From Chimonanthus salicifolius (Eukaryota > Streptophyta > Magnoliopsida > Laurales > Calycanthaceae): a stretch of DNA of 64,000 nucleotides. The translations under genes and the position numbers were made by a program. Below the pieces are notes generated by a model that was not told the DNA's origin, did not search any database, and saw only the letters and a program-made list of their open reading frames with translations. Shown one piece after another: positions 1 through 15,500 of this stretch. Numbering within the stretch: position 1 is the first letter of the stretch; the number at the start of each line of letters is the position of its first letter. The stretch covers positions 11,464,438 through 11,528,437 of the forward strand of contig CM023537.1 in NCBI GenBank assembly GCA_013350335.1, given 5' to 3'.

Positions 1-423
1 ACTAGTAGATCAAGTTCTCTTGAACCTTGTTGGGCCAATTATGAAGTTCTCATTCCACTGTTACCGAAATATCTGCCGAGTTGATTGTTGGATGGCATTT
101 TTGTCGGAAAAAGGGATTAAGCAGTTAATCTTTGTGTGCAATGGAAGATATCAGATTCCTTGTAGCATTTTGTTGTGTCATAAATTGCAGTACTTCTAGA
201 GGGGTAGTGAGTCCATAACTTCAATCCAAGGCCCATTCATTACCATCTAGATCCTTCAGGAGTGGGGAGGAGACCAATTACTTTCTGTTGGCATATTCTG
301 CAACATGTGTGAAAGGAAGGGCATCCCTCCTATAAGTTTGCTTCAAAGGCCCTAGATGATGGGCTTTATAGGCCCGATGGAAATGCATGCATTCTAGCTG
401 CATTTCCACTATCTTGGTGGATG
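1..423. other. intergenic, nothing recognised
   Basis: No open frame with protein-family character, RNA gene or repeat is recognised here. The last eight bases (416-423, GGTGGATG) are the left target-site duplication of the neighbouring element. Confidence 0.5.
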
Positions 424-1896
424 CAGGGGTCAAAAATTCGGCCGATACGCACAGTATCGGCCGAATTATATCGGTTTTTTGACGACCGACCTATATCGGC
501 CGATACGTATAGTATCGGCAGTACAAAAAAAAAAATTCGGCTGATATGACTGAATTTCTGACCGATAATTCGGTCATGATATCGGCCGAATTTTAATAAT
601 TCGGTTGTTTGGTTTTTTTTTTTTTAGAAATATCGGACTAGAAAGGATGGAAAGAGAGAATAAAATATGGAGAAAAGATTGAAGAAAAAAAATCGCTACA
701 GCTTACCTTTTTCTTCTTCGTTGATCGAAAAATACAGAGACTGGCGGCGGTTAGGGTTTAGCAGAAAGAGGGAAAGAGAAGAAGGGTATCAAAGAGAAGT
801 GCATTAGGGTTTGTAAGTGAAGAAGTAACACACGTGAGCTTATTAAAAATCTCACGTGTGTAACCTAATATTTTTTCAAAATAATAAAATTTTGTTTTAA
901 ATAGAAAGTAAAAATTGTAATATTTTCTTTTATTTATCTTATTGTAATAATTTAATATTATATTTACCATCTAATATTTTTAGGGTATCCATTCATAGTA
1001 ATTAAATAATAAAATCTTCTTTAAAATTTTAAAATTATTTTTTAAGCACTGTGTATTTCCAAAATTTCTTAAAATGAATATCTGTACTTATTATAATAAC
1101 TTGATAAAAACACTTTAAGACTTAAAGGTCTTTTGACACTCTTAAATATTTAAAACACAGTATTTTACAAATAAGGGTATCCTTAGGGTATGCCGAAAAC
1201 ACATTTAGGAGTGTCAAAAGACCTTAAAGTCTTAAAGTATATTTATCAGGTTATTGTAATTAGTCCGGATATTCAATTTGAGAAATTTTAAAAATACACG
1301 ATGCTTAAAAAATAATGTGCATAGTGTATTAAATAATAAAATCTCCTTTAAAACTTTAAAGTTATTTTTTAAGCATTGTGTATTTTCAAAATTTATCAAA
1401 TTGAATATCTGGACTAATTACGATAATCTGATAAAAATATTTTAAGACTTCAAGGTCTTTTGATTTTCCTAAATGTGTTTTCGGCACACCTTAGGGATAC
1501 CCTTATTTGTAAAATACTGTGTTTTTGGCACACCCTAGGGATATCCTAACTTAAAATAACACTCATTGACTAAGAAAATATATTTTGAAATTATTTCTAC
1601 AAATTTTCCTCATTTATATCAATTTTCTTGTAATTTTTACAATTTTATTACTAATTATATAATTTCTCATTATTGTAACTTCAAAAATATATTAGAAGAG
1701 GTAAATGTCCGATATTTTATGAAAAAATTACATATTCAATAAGTCCATAATTATCTGCATTTACTGTAATTTTTTTGAATTTTTAAAAAATAAAATAAAA
1801 AAATAAAAACGGGTAGGAGAGAAAAAATTCGACCGATATATTGGCCGATATGAAAAATCGGCCGGGATCCTAGCCCGACCAATTTTTCTACCCCCG
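424..1896. mobile_element. hAT-like non-autonomous element, 1.47 kb
   Basis: The element begins CAGGGGTCAAAAATTCGG and its other end, read on the opposite strand, begins CGGGGGTAGAAAAATTGG, giving imperfect terminal inverted repeats of the CAGGG type common in hAT transposons. It is flanked by the identical 8-bp direct repeat GGTGGATG at 416-423 and 1897-1904; an 8-bp duplication is the hAT hallmark. Positions 440-600 and 1826-1875 are subterminal arrays of the palindrome TATCGGCCGATA. The middle carries a foldback module (about 985-1555). No transposase frame is visible, so it would depend on an autonomous partner. The ends and duplication are seen directly; the superfamily is inferred. Confidence 0.75.
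985..1555. repeat. foldback (inverted-repeat) module, one and a half units
   Basis: A block starting with a run like AAATAATAAAATCTTCTTTA is followed, after a short centre around 1170-1200 (AAGGGTATCC...ATGCCGAAAAC), by its own reverse complement. A second partial copy starts near 1330. The same sequence occurs twice at 62005-62735. One unit could form a long RNA or DNA hairpin with arms of about 150 bases. Confidence 0.75.
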
Positions 1897-1904
1897 GGTG
1901 GATG

Positions 1905-4670
<2,766 letters not shown>

Positions 4671-4673
4671 TGA

Positions 4674-5179
4674 AACACTAAACTAAATTCAGAACCAGAA
4701 CCTTTCTCTATGACAATTCTCATATATATATTATTTGATCAGTGGTCACCGTTTAGTAAGTAGTATGGATAATGGACATACATAAATGACTCGTGTAGTT
4801 TCTCAAAGTGTTGTCGTTCAACTACTGCTTGCTTTTAGTTTGTTTTTAATTTGATGATCTGAATTGTCGTTGCAACATGACTTGTGGATGATCCAAATGC
4901 CAATTTAGTTTTATATGTCTGCTGTATTGATTTATTGATGGTTATCCATCATTGATTATGATTATTGATCTTCATCCCCCCTAGTTGCATTGGGTCTTTC
5001 ATCTTCAGTGGGTAGTGGCGTGGTAAAATTTGACCCAATAATCCCAACTGAATTCAAATTTTATTTGCAAGTGAGTAGACCTGACGTAACATATTCAATT
5101 ATGTTATATTCTATGTACATTTTAGGGATGGTCTTGACAGTGTTTTGTAAGGAGAAGTCTTTTTAATCAAGTAAACATA

Positions 5180-5232
<53 letters not shown>

Positions 5233-7780
5233 ATTATATATATATATATATATATTCAAACCGATCTTAAATATTAAGGATGTTTCGATATGTACTTTGT
5301 TAGAAAAGTCTAGTAAAAGAAAAATGGATCTAACCTATGAGGAGTTGGCTTGGCTTTCAAGAGTCTGCATCTCAAATCACTTTCAACTTATCTTAAGGAG
5401 GTTTGTACCTGTTTCGAGGATTAGGTATTAGGTATTGATTTTTATAAACAAGTAAGATTTTTTAAATTTTGCTTTTTGATTCAACATTGTTATAAATCAT
5501 AAAATTCACTCTAATTTGTTATTTTTTTTTTATCTTTTTATTTAATGTTCAGGGAAATTTTTGTAATTGATTCTCTGAATTGCTGAATTCAATTTTTAAA
5601 TTACAAGATCAAATCACTTCAAACACGGCCAAACATGCTTTATGCAAGAGGCCTAACCATGCTGATAAAGCTGATATGCTCTAAAATTGGATGTTTTGAA
5701 TTTCATCATCCGATTAAATGATTATAGACATTTTACTATCATAGTCCTAACGGAGAAATTTTCGTTTTTGACAAAAAAAATCAATTTTTTAAAGTCCGAC
5801 ATTGATTGATAAAGCGGGTGTATATATAAGACCAATTGGCCAATTCGCCCCAATATATGCCCTCAGTTAAAATATTTGCAGAGAGATGAGATTATGAGAT
5901 ATCAGGTCCCCAGTGAGCCAAATAGTTTTTGGCTCCATTTTAGGCTCATATTTTTAATGTTTATTTCAGAAAAATAGTGCATCACTGATAAATCCAAATT
6001 TTCACGTGGCTTGGTTTTGGGCCTGTTTTTTTGCAATATTTGTATACTGGTCCCTGAAATCTGATAAATTTTGGCCAATATTTTAATATCCAGAATTTGA
6101 AATTCACTCCCCAGTAACTGAAAGTGTGTTCGTTGCTCATAAACACTGAGCATTAAATGATATTGGATCTACTGTGAGCATTAAAATTTCCAAAGGAAAG
6201 GAGCAAAATCCATAGGTATCATGAGTTATTTTAAATTCAACATGAGAAGAACCATATAGATAGCCCTTTCAAGTTGTTCCTATGACAATAGGAAATTGAA
6301 TCCAATGAGTCCTATAATGACCTAATTGAGACTCAGTTGGATGAGATTGATAAAGGGCCCGTCGAAGTTATGTTTGGATTGATAGAGGGAAACGCAGACC
6401 TTTTGTACATGGACCAGATCCAGGAATTTATGGGCCCATTTTGGATCAAGCCTTGCTCATGCATGTTGGCTTGGACCCAAACCCATTTGACCTCTTTGGG
6501 CCCATTTTCGTTTGAGAGCCACTCGCTTCCAATTTTTGACCCACAGAAACACGCCAACCGTTGTGGTGGCAGCTACAACTTCCCTACTCTCTTCTTTCTC
6601 CTTACATTTGCTCATTTGATTTTCAAATTAAGTCTTCCATTTCAAAAATCACAACCGAATGGCATGGATGAGATTTTTGAAATCCTTCTTCTTAGGTTGG
6701 TTAGAGTAAAGTTATCATGTAATTTTTTATTTGCCACATTTTAAGTTATAAATAAGTGCCTCGGTGGACCAAATGAAAAAGAAAAACCTCGAATACTAGA
6801 GAACTTGAAAAAGTCGACAGTTCTTGAGATGGATTTATTTTGCGTTTCAAGTAAGTAGTTTATAAATTTCTAGTTTCCTTAAATTTGCATGAATGAAATT
6901 GAAATTATGCATAAGTCTCACTTTTTGCTCAATTAATTAAAACTAATTTCTCTTTTTCTTTCTTTAATTTAATTCATTGACATGGAAATTGACTTTCATT
7001 GACACTTACTTCCATGAAAGGCTGCCATTTGCAAAACCTCAGGTGACTACACTTTGGACTTGAGTCCGATTGAACTATTGATTTCTCAAATCATGGACGA
7101 TGGATGGTTTCTGCACTACCTCGTCTACATCATTTTCGATCAACATTATTGATGTCGCTGTTCCAATTTCCGATAAGGACGGATGCAGAAACATAACAAT
7201 TGATCAGAGAATCGCTTTCATATGGGTAACATAAAAAATTCATCAGTCCAGCTTGCTTGAAAGGTGGATTCAATTTCCGATCTGTAAGTGGCAACTTTAT
7301 CATCAGATATTAGGAAATGCGAATTTTGCAGATGATTGAATGTGTTGAGAACTGGAATAGATTTCGGACTGGGTCTCAGTAATATCCTTAGAACACTTCA
7401 CATGACACCACAAACAACATTTTGTGCCTATAAAGAGCTTGAATGATCCCATCCAGATCTCCAGCATTGTTGCCCATCACAATTACAGACAAATAAAAAA
7501 TAAATGTTTCTCAAGTAGCCAATCTCTGTGTATGATAACCGTAAGTTCGATGGCCATGAATGGTTTCTGCAGCTCTGTATAAGCTGTGATCACAACAAGA
7601 TCCATGACCCACACACCGTGTTCAGGTTTCAGATTCAACAAAACGCAACACAGTAAGAAGCTAAGAATATATTGCAGAAGACAGCTGCCTATCTGTGCAG
7701 CAACAGATAGCATGCATATAATTATAATGCATAGGAGGAGGCGGCATCATTCTCCTGTTTCATGTCTAACCACCCACCAT
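4674..7780. other. intergenic region between H3.3 and the O-fucosyltransferase gene
   Basis: Contains the H3 3' flank, an (AT)n microsatellite at 5176-5255, and otherwise AT-rich unique-looking sequence. A 135-codon open frame at 6337-6744 on the plus strand has no recognisable domain and no splice context, and was not accepted. No RNA gene was recognised. Confidence 0.5.
5176..5255. repeat. (AT)n microsatellite, interrupted
   Basis: Two blocks of alternating A and T separated by TTCAAATT; the first is over 50 bases long. Confidence 0.95.
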
Positions 7781-7789
7781 AGGAAATAA

Positions 7790-8156
7790 ATAAGTATAGG
7801 CTTAAAGAGCTTATTATTTTCTGCAGTACAAAACACTAGTGCTGCCAACTGAATACAAGAAATATCTGCGTGGAATATATGAATGAATGAAAGGTCTCTT
7901 TTCTCAAGCATCCCCCCACAACACCTCACCCGTGTCATCATCATTCCAATCTATACCTTGAATTTGTTTCCCCCAGCTACAGACTCATCATATACACATT
8001 CCGCAGCTATAGACTACAGACTACAATGGCAAAACAATCGAAGAAAGCTTCTTACAGTGAATGAAGATGTGTATATCAACTTTGCTACCATCCAATGCCG
8101 ATCCCATTGCTCTTCCAAAAGAATAAAATATCCATGCACTGGAAGTGTGTTTTGGC
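7790..8156 (-). other. probable 3' UTR of the O-fucosyltransferase-family gene
   Basis: Sequence directly after the TAG stop at 8157-8159, read on the minus strand; it becomes T- and AATAA-rich toward 7790-7830, as expected of a plant polyadenylation region. The end is a guess. Confidence 0.3.
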
Positions 8157-11100
8157 CTAAGCTGCTCTCTTATCTGGCATTTCTTTTCGACATAAGCAGT
8201 CTGGTAGAGGGTTCTCATAAAATGGTTCTTCTGATCGAAATCTCTCCTTGCCCTTTGTTCCTGAAATGGGGCCTTTTCTTCTCCTAGGGGACCCTTGCCT
8301 GTACAATCAAAATATAACAAATACTTCATTCGCTGTTGAGTGCTAACATTTTTTGTTTTTTATATAAAAGCAAATAAAGAACAATACAAAATGCTATACC
8401 CTATGAACACCACTTCCTAAATGCAGCTAATGCAAACATCCTTTCAGAAACACTTACCGCTTTTTGTGGATTTCCACTACCTAGCTCCGATAGCTTTTTG
8501 CCTTCCTTGAGGGAGCCTCGGTCAATTTTATCGAACAAACGAACAAGTGCTCTTCTAGGTAAAGGAAAGATAATGGAGCTTCAATCATGTCCAAGTTATC
8601 AAAATACAAGAAATGAAAAATGAAAATTCATATCATAGTTATCAATTCTGTTCTATTCCAGCTGAAATGCCAGAACATTCCATTTGAGTACAAAAGCTGA
8701 AATAAAAGCATGCACCGAAACATTCCACTGGTCCTAATACATTTTGAACATTTTGGCATTATTCTGGCCCTATTTTAGGACTACTTTGTTCTACTTAACC
8801 AAAATTTCAACATAAACATTTTTTACATTTCTTTCATAGTTTAAATATATTTATATTTCTATTAGATTAAAAAAGTTCTACGTTAGAAACTATCCCCCAC
8901 TTTAAGTAGTATTAATAAATTTTAGTATATTCATGTAAGTTTGAGTCATAAGAGTACTGTCATTTTATTTAGAGTTAATCTCTCTTTTAAGTAAAAAGAG
9001 TTACATATTTACTTGTATTTTTCCTTAAAAAAGTTAGGCTTTTCCAAAACCAATTTACTGAAATAAACGAAATACCATAATGATCCACTTTAGAGGTAAT
9101 ATGAAGCCAAAACCGTATGGACGAATATGATTTATATAGAAGGTAAAAGGATTCCAAGCTTGCCTGTCGGGAGAAATTGTTTTCCTGTGCCCCAAAAAAC
9201 GACGGTGACCCTCAACTGCTCTTGCCATGTTACCAGAGTATGACGGAACAAAGACATTGCTCTCCACAGAGACAATGTAGTCTAGTGCAGCCATTTGAGA
9301 TGCGTGGCACATGAAAGGTTCAATCTCATCCACTGATGCTAATTTTTCCTGCCAAAATCCAGTTGCAATAACAAAAAACAAACTTTCAAGATTCAAGCAA
9401 TGCAAAAATTTGCATATCAATAAATTTAACATGGTTCTATGCAAGATGGAGAATAATACTCCCTCTGTTCCAATTTAGTCGTCTCATATGTATTTTGAGG
9501 CCTATCCTAAAATAATTGTCTCATATGCATTTTGGAAGAGTTACAGGATATTGGAGAGAAGTTCATAAGCCTTCTGAGAGGCCTTTCTTTGAAAAATTCA
9601 AAATTTTAAAATGGGGACAACTAAAATGGAACAGAGGGAGTAGCAAAATTATATCATCACCACCTAAGAAATTTCCTCATATCATGCATGTCAAAAATCA
9701 TTAACATGATAACAAATCCCTCATCTTCTTCCTATGCATACAAGAATCTTGAGGAAAGTGACCACAACTTCTCCAGGAATCCATTGAAAGACAACAAGAA
9801 TATCAGAAGCTAGTCCACCATCATGCATGTATTCTGTATTCACCATGATTTTTTTAATGCCAAGTAAAACAAGGATTGCTCCTTTCTTTGCCCATTCCCA
9901 TATCAAATGAAAAACTCATCTAATCAAGCTGCTGCACAATTCAAAATCAACTTCAACCAACTTATGTATAGCTGTCCTTAATATTTTAACTACAACTTAG
10001 GTCTACTGCATCTTAACAAGAATTCATGATAATGATGGTTTCTCATTCTACATGTATTCTTTCAGTAAAGTCCCCATAGGAAAAAGAGAAGTAAAGCAAA
10101 GGTCATTATGCAGACTATAGCAAAATTGAAAAACCATGGCCCTAACAACAATGAATGGCTAAGGTTTTAAGTCATAGCCCTTCTATGAAAGAATAGAAAA
10201 GAGACACTTAGTAGGATATCATCACATTCTAAGTTTGTGATTGATCACAACTTATCATACATCCAAATACTGGATGCTCTCAAAACAGTTATTTATAACT
10301 TTGAACAATACTTCAAATACTGGATGCTCTCAAAATAGCTATTTATAACTTTGAACAATAAATTCTAAAACAGAAGGCTTAAAATGTCCAACTTTAATAA
10401 TAGACGAAGCCCCATATTCAGCTCTAGGCAATAAAATAAACACCTCTCCAAGAATTCAGGAATATTTCTATGACCGATATCTTACGATCCTAGGAAAGAA
10501 TGTGTTGATCTTGCATAAGCTCCTTCATTAGTTTGTATCCAGTTTTTGGTTAGCTTCTGGGGGCGGTCTGGGTTGTGCTCTAATTAGTATTTGCACCTCT
10601 GGTGCCTCTTTATCTTTTAATATATGAACCATTTCAATAAAACAAAAAATAAGAACAGCAGATTCTTTATGGAGCTGAGTGTTGGTTGACAGGCAAAAGG
10701 CCAAGTAGATAAGGTCATGATGGATGTATGGAGTACCGCTAAAAAGATAAAAATAACCTCATTAGAGGAACCTTACAAGTAGCACGCACTCACAAAAGAT
10801 GACGGAATGCCACTTAAGGTGGTTCTGGGCATGTGCCTAGAAGACTGGATACAGCTCTAGTTAGAAGAACTAAAGGGCTACAAGTAGAAAGTACAATGAG
10901 AAGAGATGCTTTTAAAAACTTGGTTGGGATATTAAGGACATGATAGATAGTAGAGATACGGACAATATGTTTTTTAATATGGTGGAGTGGAGAATAGAAC
11001 TTAAAAAGTTGATCCAGATGGATTAGTGGTGGTGGTGGTGGCAGCAATGATGATGATAATGAGATTGTAGTAAATATTATTGACAATAAGCCCCATAATA

Positions 11101-12505
11101 TGAAGCTCTAAGTAAGAATGAAATATTATTGACAATGATGGTAACTGTAACCAAATTTGGCTTCAAATAGTGGCTAGAAATCCACAGCAAACCTTGCTCA
11201 TTAATATTGGAAATCGGGACTGAAGATCAGTAATATGAGAATCACCACCATATATCTCTCCAGCAGCAATATATATAGGAGTGTTTGATGGATATCCAAG
11301 AGCAGAAAGGAAAATTCCAACCTCCTTTGGAGTTAGAGGGCAGTATCCCTTCAACCGTTGTTCTGTAGAATCAATATCCTTGACTTTCCAATATGCAGTA
11401 TTTTCTCTGAGACAAAGAATGTGATCAAGTCTAGAAAATAAGGTTGACAGCAATAGCACCGCTGAAACGGTACTACCCAAAAGTAAAGAATTGATAGCCT
11501 ATGAATCTGGAACCAAATGTGTTCTACCTAATTGTGCTGAGCTCATTTGCCTCATCAGGGGACAAACCATATGTGCATCCACTAAAAGCAAGCATATCTT
11601 TCTCATAACGCAAGTGTAAAGCAATGTAAGGACCATATGATCTCATTCGTTCAACCAATAACTGCAAAGTCAACACCATTGCAAACTTAGATCAACATAC
11701 AACAAATAGAATGCTAAAATACATATTGGAAATGGAGTAAAACACGTGAGTAGTAAATATTACTTTTCCTAATGCTTCAATGCGAGGGGAAAAACGAAGA
11801 GCCTCATAAAAAGCACGGCAACGCAGCTTTTGAATGTCTGGCGGTAGATTATTATTGGCAAGCCGTGAATCAGACTTAGCTGCTCGAATAATCTACAGAA
11901 AATATGAGATAAATCAGCAATACATCAGTAAATCAAAATTTTCCAAGGGAACTCTAAGTGAAGCACGACCTCATAATCATCCCAAAGGCGATATATCTCT
12001 TCTTGATAGTAATCCACTCCAGACCAGCTTATAAAATTTTTGACCACTTTGGTACTTGTTGCCAGTTCTTTTGGAAGCTTTTTTATGACTTTGACATCAC
12101 CATCCAAAGCACTTATAAAATGTTGTTCATCAAAGACATCGGAGAAATTGCTGCAGTTTTAACATGTGTAGGTTCCTCTTGTTAGTAGTCAATTGTGATA
12201 GATACATGAATGGATGCATCAAAAGAATCGAAACATCTCTGATACAAAACTCTCAAAAAAATCAGAACATAAAAGGCATTTTTTTTTTTTTTTAGGTCCG
12301 GAGGTGTCTAGGCGTCGCACCCGACTAGTCCTCCCGGGTGTGTGAAAACCCCCTATCCGCACACACCTGGTAAATCGATGAGACCTTACTCTATACATAT
12401 TCCCATGGGAAGTGGCCCTTCATTGGAGCTCCCATGGTTTGAACCCAATACATAAAAAGCATTTTTGCTCTTTAAGAACATTATAACCACACGCATATAC
12501 ACATA

Positions 12506-12536
<31 letters not shown>

Positions 12537-15500
12537 TTTCATACCTTGAATCTTGCCAAAATGATCGTTTATCAAGTTCTGGAATAACAAGAGTAGCATT
12601 TATAATACGGGCCACGGCTACCATGTCACATATCTGTCATTTAAGATAACACGATCTTAGGACTACAAAAAACTATTTTCTACATCAAGATGCAGAGGAA
12701 AGAGACTTTGTGCAATCTATAAATATCTACTGCTGGAAAATTATGGAAGTGTAATATCCATATAATCCAAAAAATTCAACATCTCTCAAAAAAAATCCAA
12801 AAGATTCATCAAGATTTAATTTAATTGGAACTTAGTAGTTGGCAGAACAGATGCAACCACATAAAATTTGAAGTGTATGGTGTCATAGTTACAACACACC
12901 CCATATGAGAAACACTATGATACGGTTTCTAGACGTTCCTCACTGAAGTTTTTAAATGATTTCAGTGCCATTTAGTAGCACAGAAAAACGAGCAAATGGT
13001 AAATTGATATGAAATTTAGTAGAATGAAGACAAAATATATAATATCAAAAAGGAAAAAAAGTGCACTAAGAAAGACAAGAACTGACAAAATTAGAAAATA
13101 TCACATCTGAGAAAATAAGAGAAAATCAAGGAGTACTATCTGAAATATTTTGAGCATTTGTTTGAAGATTAGAAACAGATCCCATACAAACTGAAGCCTT
13201 GCCAATAGAACGGAATATGGGGTGGCTAATAAAAGTCTTGCACTAGAATAGTCGGAGTATGGAGTTATAGAGAGTATGAACCTAAATAGGGATGCGTAAA
13301 GAAGTATAACTCACAACCAATCCCAGATAGATATGATAACACTTCAATGATGATATTCACCTCAAAATAGACAACTTCCATTTACCAATGACTATCGAGA
13401 AGTTCTAGATATGCCAAAGGACAATCCCAGCATAAGTAGTGAGCAATGCTAATGAACTCAACCTGCTATGTAAGTATTCTGAGATGTTTAACATCGAAAG
13501 TGAAAGATTAGGGACTTTGCATCCAGAAAAGTTAGGCTTCAATAATGATGCTTAATTACATTAGTCTTGGAAAAATTAGTGACATCTTATACAGATACAC
13601 TTAGCTTATGCCTAATGGAAACTGCACAAATGAATATCTAAAGTTAGTCAAATTTCTCACTCCAAGGTAAAGGCTGTAGACCAGCATATATTATGTAACA
13701 GAGAAAACCCCACTTGTAAAGAGTAGAAAAAATAATAATAATAATAACCAGCCATGCTTGCAACTGTAGAGGAAAGTGAACTACCCAAAACCACTGTAGC
13801 ATCTGAGATGGTATGGATAAAATGGTTTCTAGAAAGACCATGCTCATTCCCCATTCACCAGGTTATACTAATGAAAAGTTAAAATAATGGCAAGTGCTCT
13901 TCCATAAAAGAGCTAAATGCATTAAATCATATCCCCACCATGTGCCAGATGAAGAAAGAAAGACCTGATATGTTAAGTGGTTACCAGAACCTACAATATA
14001 GGTGAATTTGGTTCTTGAAAGTGAGTCTCTTTAGACATTAAATTGCAAGGGAGCATTCATGGGACAGCTCAAATGATGGGATGTATTTGTGACGTGAATC
14101 TAAATCACCCAGTGATAGCATTTATTTCAGTTCCAAGAAACCCAGATGCTTCAGACTAGGTCATAGAACTTCCATGCATCATATCTAATAATTATTTTAT
14201 TTTTATGCATAAAACTCCAGAACCCTATCATGTCTAAAGCAGTCTCCATCATAACAGTACATCAGCATCATAGTTTGTGTTAAAAGTCTTACAGATCCAG
14301 TTATGATAACAGACTTGTGTTTATTTCCCCTAACATGTCCTAAGCAATAATGGACATAGATGCAATGCAATACAGACGTCCTATGAAAGCCAGTTTCAAA
14401 TGGAAGGAAGTATTTAAATTAAAAGGTAATGTGACTCGTTACATGCAACCTCTGCCAAATAAATAGGGTTTTAAAAGAGACATTTACAATCTTTTTACAA
14501 ACTTGGGAGTCTCAGACACTTCTCAAAAGCTTTAACATTTTCAGGGTAATTAATAAAACTTGTAATTTATCATGTTATAATTTAGAACACGCAAGCAACA
14601 TATCTTGATAAAATATATCATAGATTAGAATAGTTTCAAATATTGAAATTACACCAAACCTAACATATAAACGGATAACTTTAAATCCAATAAAAACAGG
14701 ACTAGGCACCTCGTCCTTAACACATCTACTTATTTATTGGTACACAAAAAACTAAAACAAGTGAGATTAAGGTTTTGTTTCCCCTTTCTCAACTATTTCT
14801 TTAAGTACGAATAACTCTATCAAAGTAGACTAGAGGATACATGCTCACTGTGAGAGAGAGAAAGAGAGAGAGGAGAGAGATACCCCAGCACGCATCTGGT
14901 TAAGCCCACCATTAGTGTGAACAAGCAAGTAGCCTCGTGACTTTGATGGAGCTGAAGATAAAGATTTTGACAAGAAAAGGGAAAAATTAAACCATCACAT
15001 ACACATGATGCAGATTTGCACAATAAAAAGCAAAACAAATCCTGATTTCCTTACCTGAATATGATTCACTAGGCTCTATACAGGGCACAAAACCACGGCT
15101 TGGTGGAGGCTTCCAGAGATTATTGAACTCCGACGTCCCATTTGCAGCACCTAACTGTCAAGTCTAGAAGAGTGAAAACATGGAAGATGCATGACTACTT
15201 CGAATTACAATTCAAAATCTTATCAAATCGACCGCACACTCAATAGCCTTGTCAACTGAATCGATTTTACTCAACTTTTTCAATTGTAATGCATGACCAC
15301 AATAAATATCTTGAATTTGCACAATAATTAACCTTTTTGATTAAATAACATTTACCTGAATTTCCACATTCATACTGTATTAACCAAAAGAAAAATGTCA
15401 TAATTAAATCTACCGTGATATAAAAAGTATTATATATGATTTCTAGAAACACAATCACCTTCTGAGAAGGTGAGGGCACTTTGGACAACTGTGGTGGAGC

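Noticed and set aside
440..620. CRISPR-like array from the repeated TATCGGCCGATA
   Set aside because: Plant nuclear context, irregular spacing, palindromic 12-mers and no constant repeat or spacer length; explained as subterminal repeats of a transposon.
6337..6744. 135-codon plus-strand open frame
   Set aside because: No domain, motif or family resemblance and no supporting splice or promoter context; its length is possible by chance.
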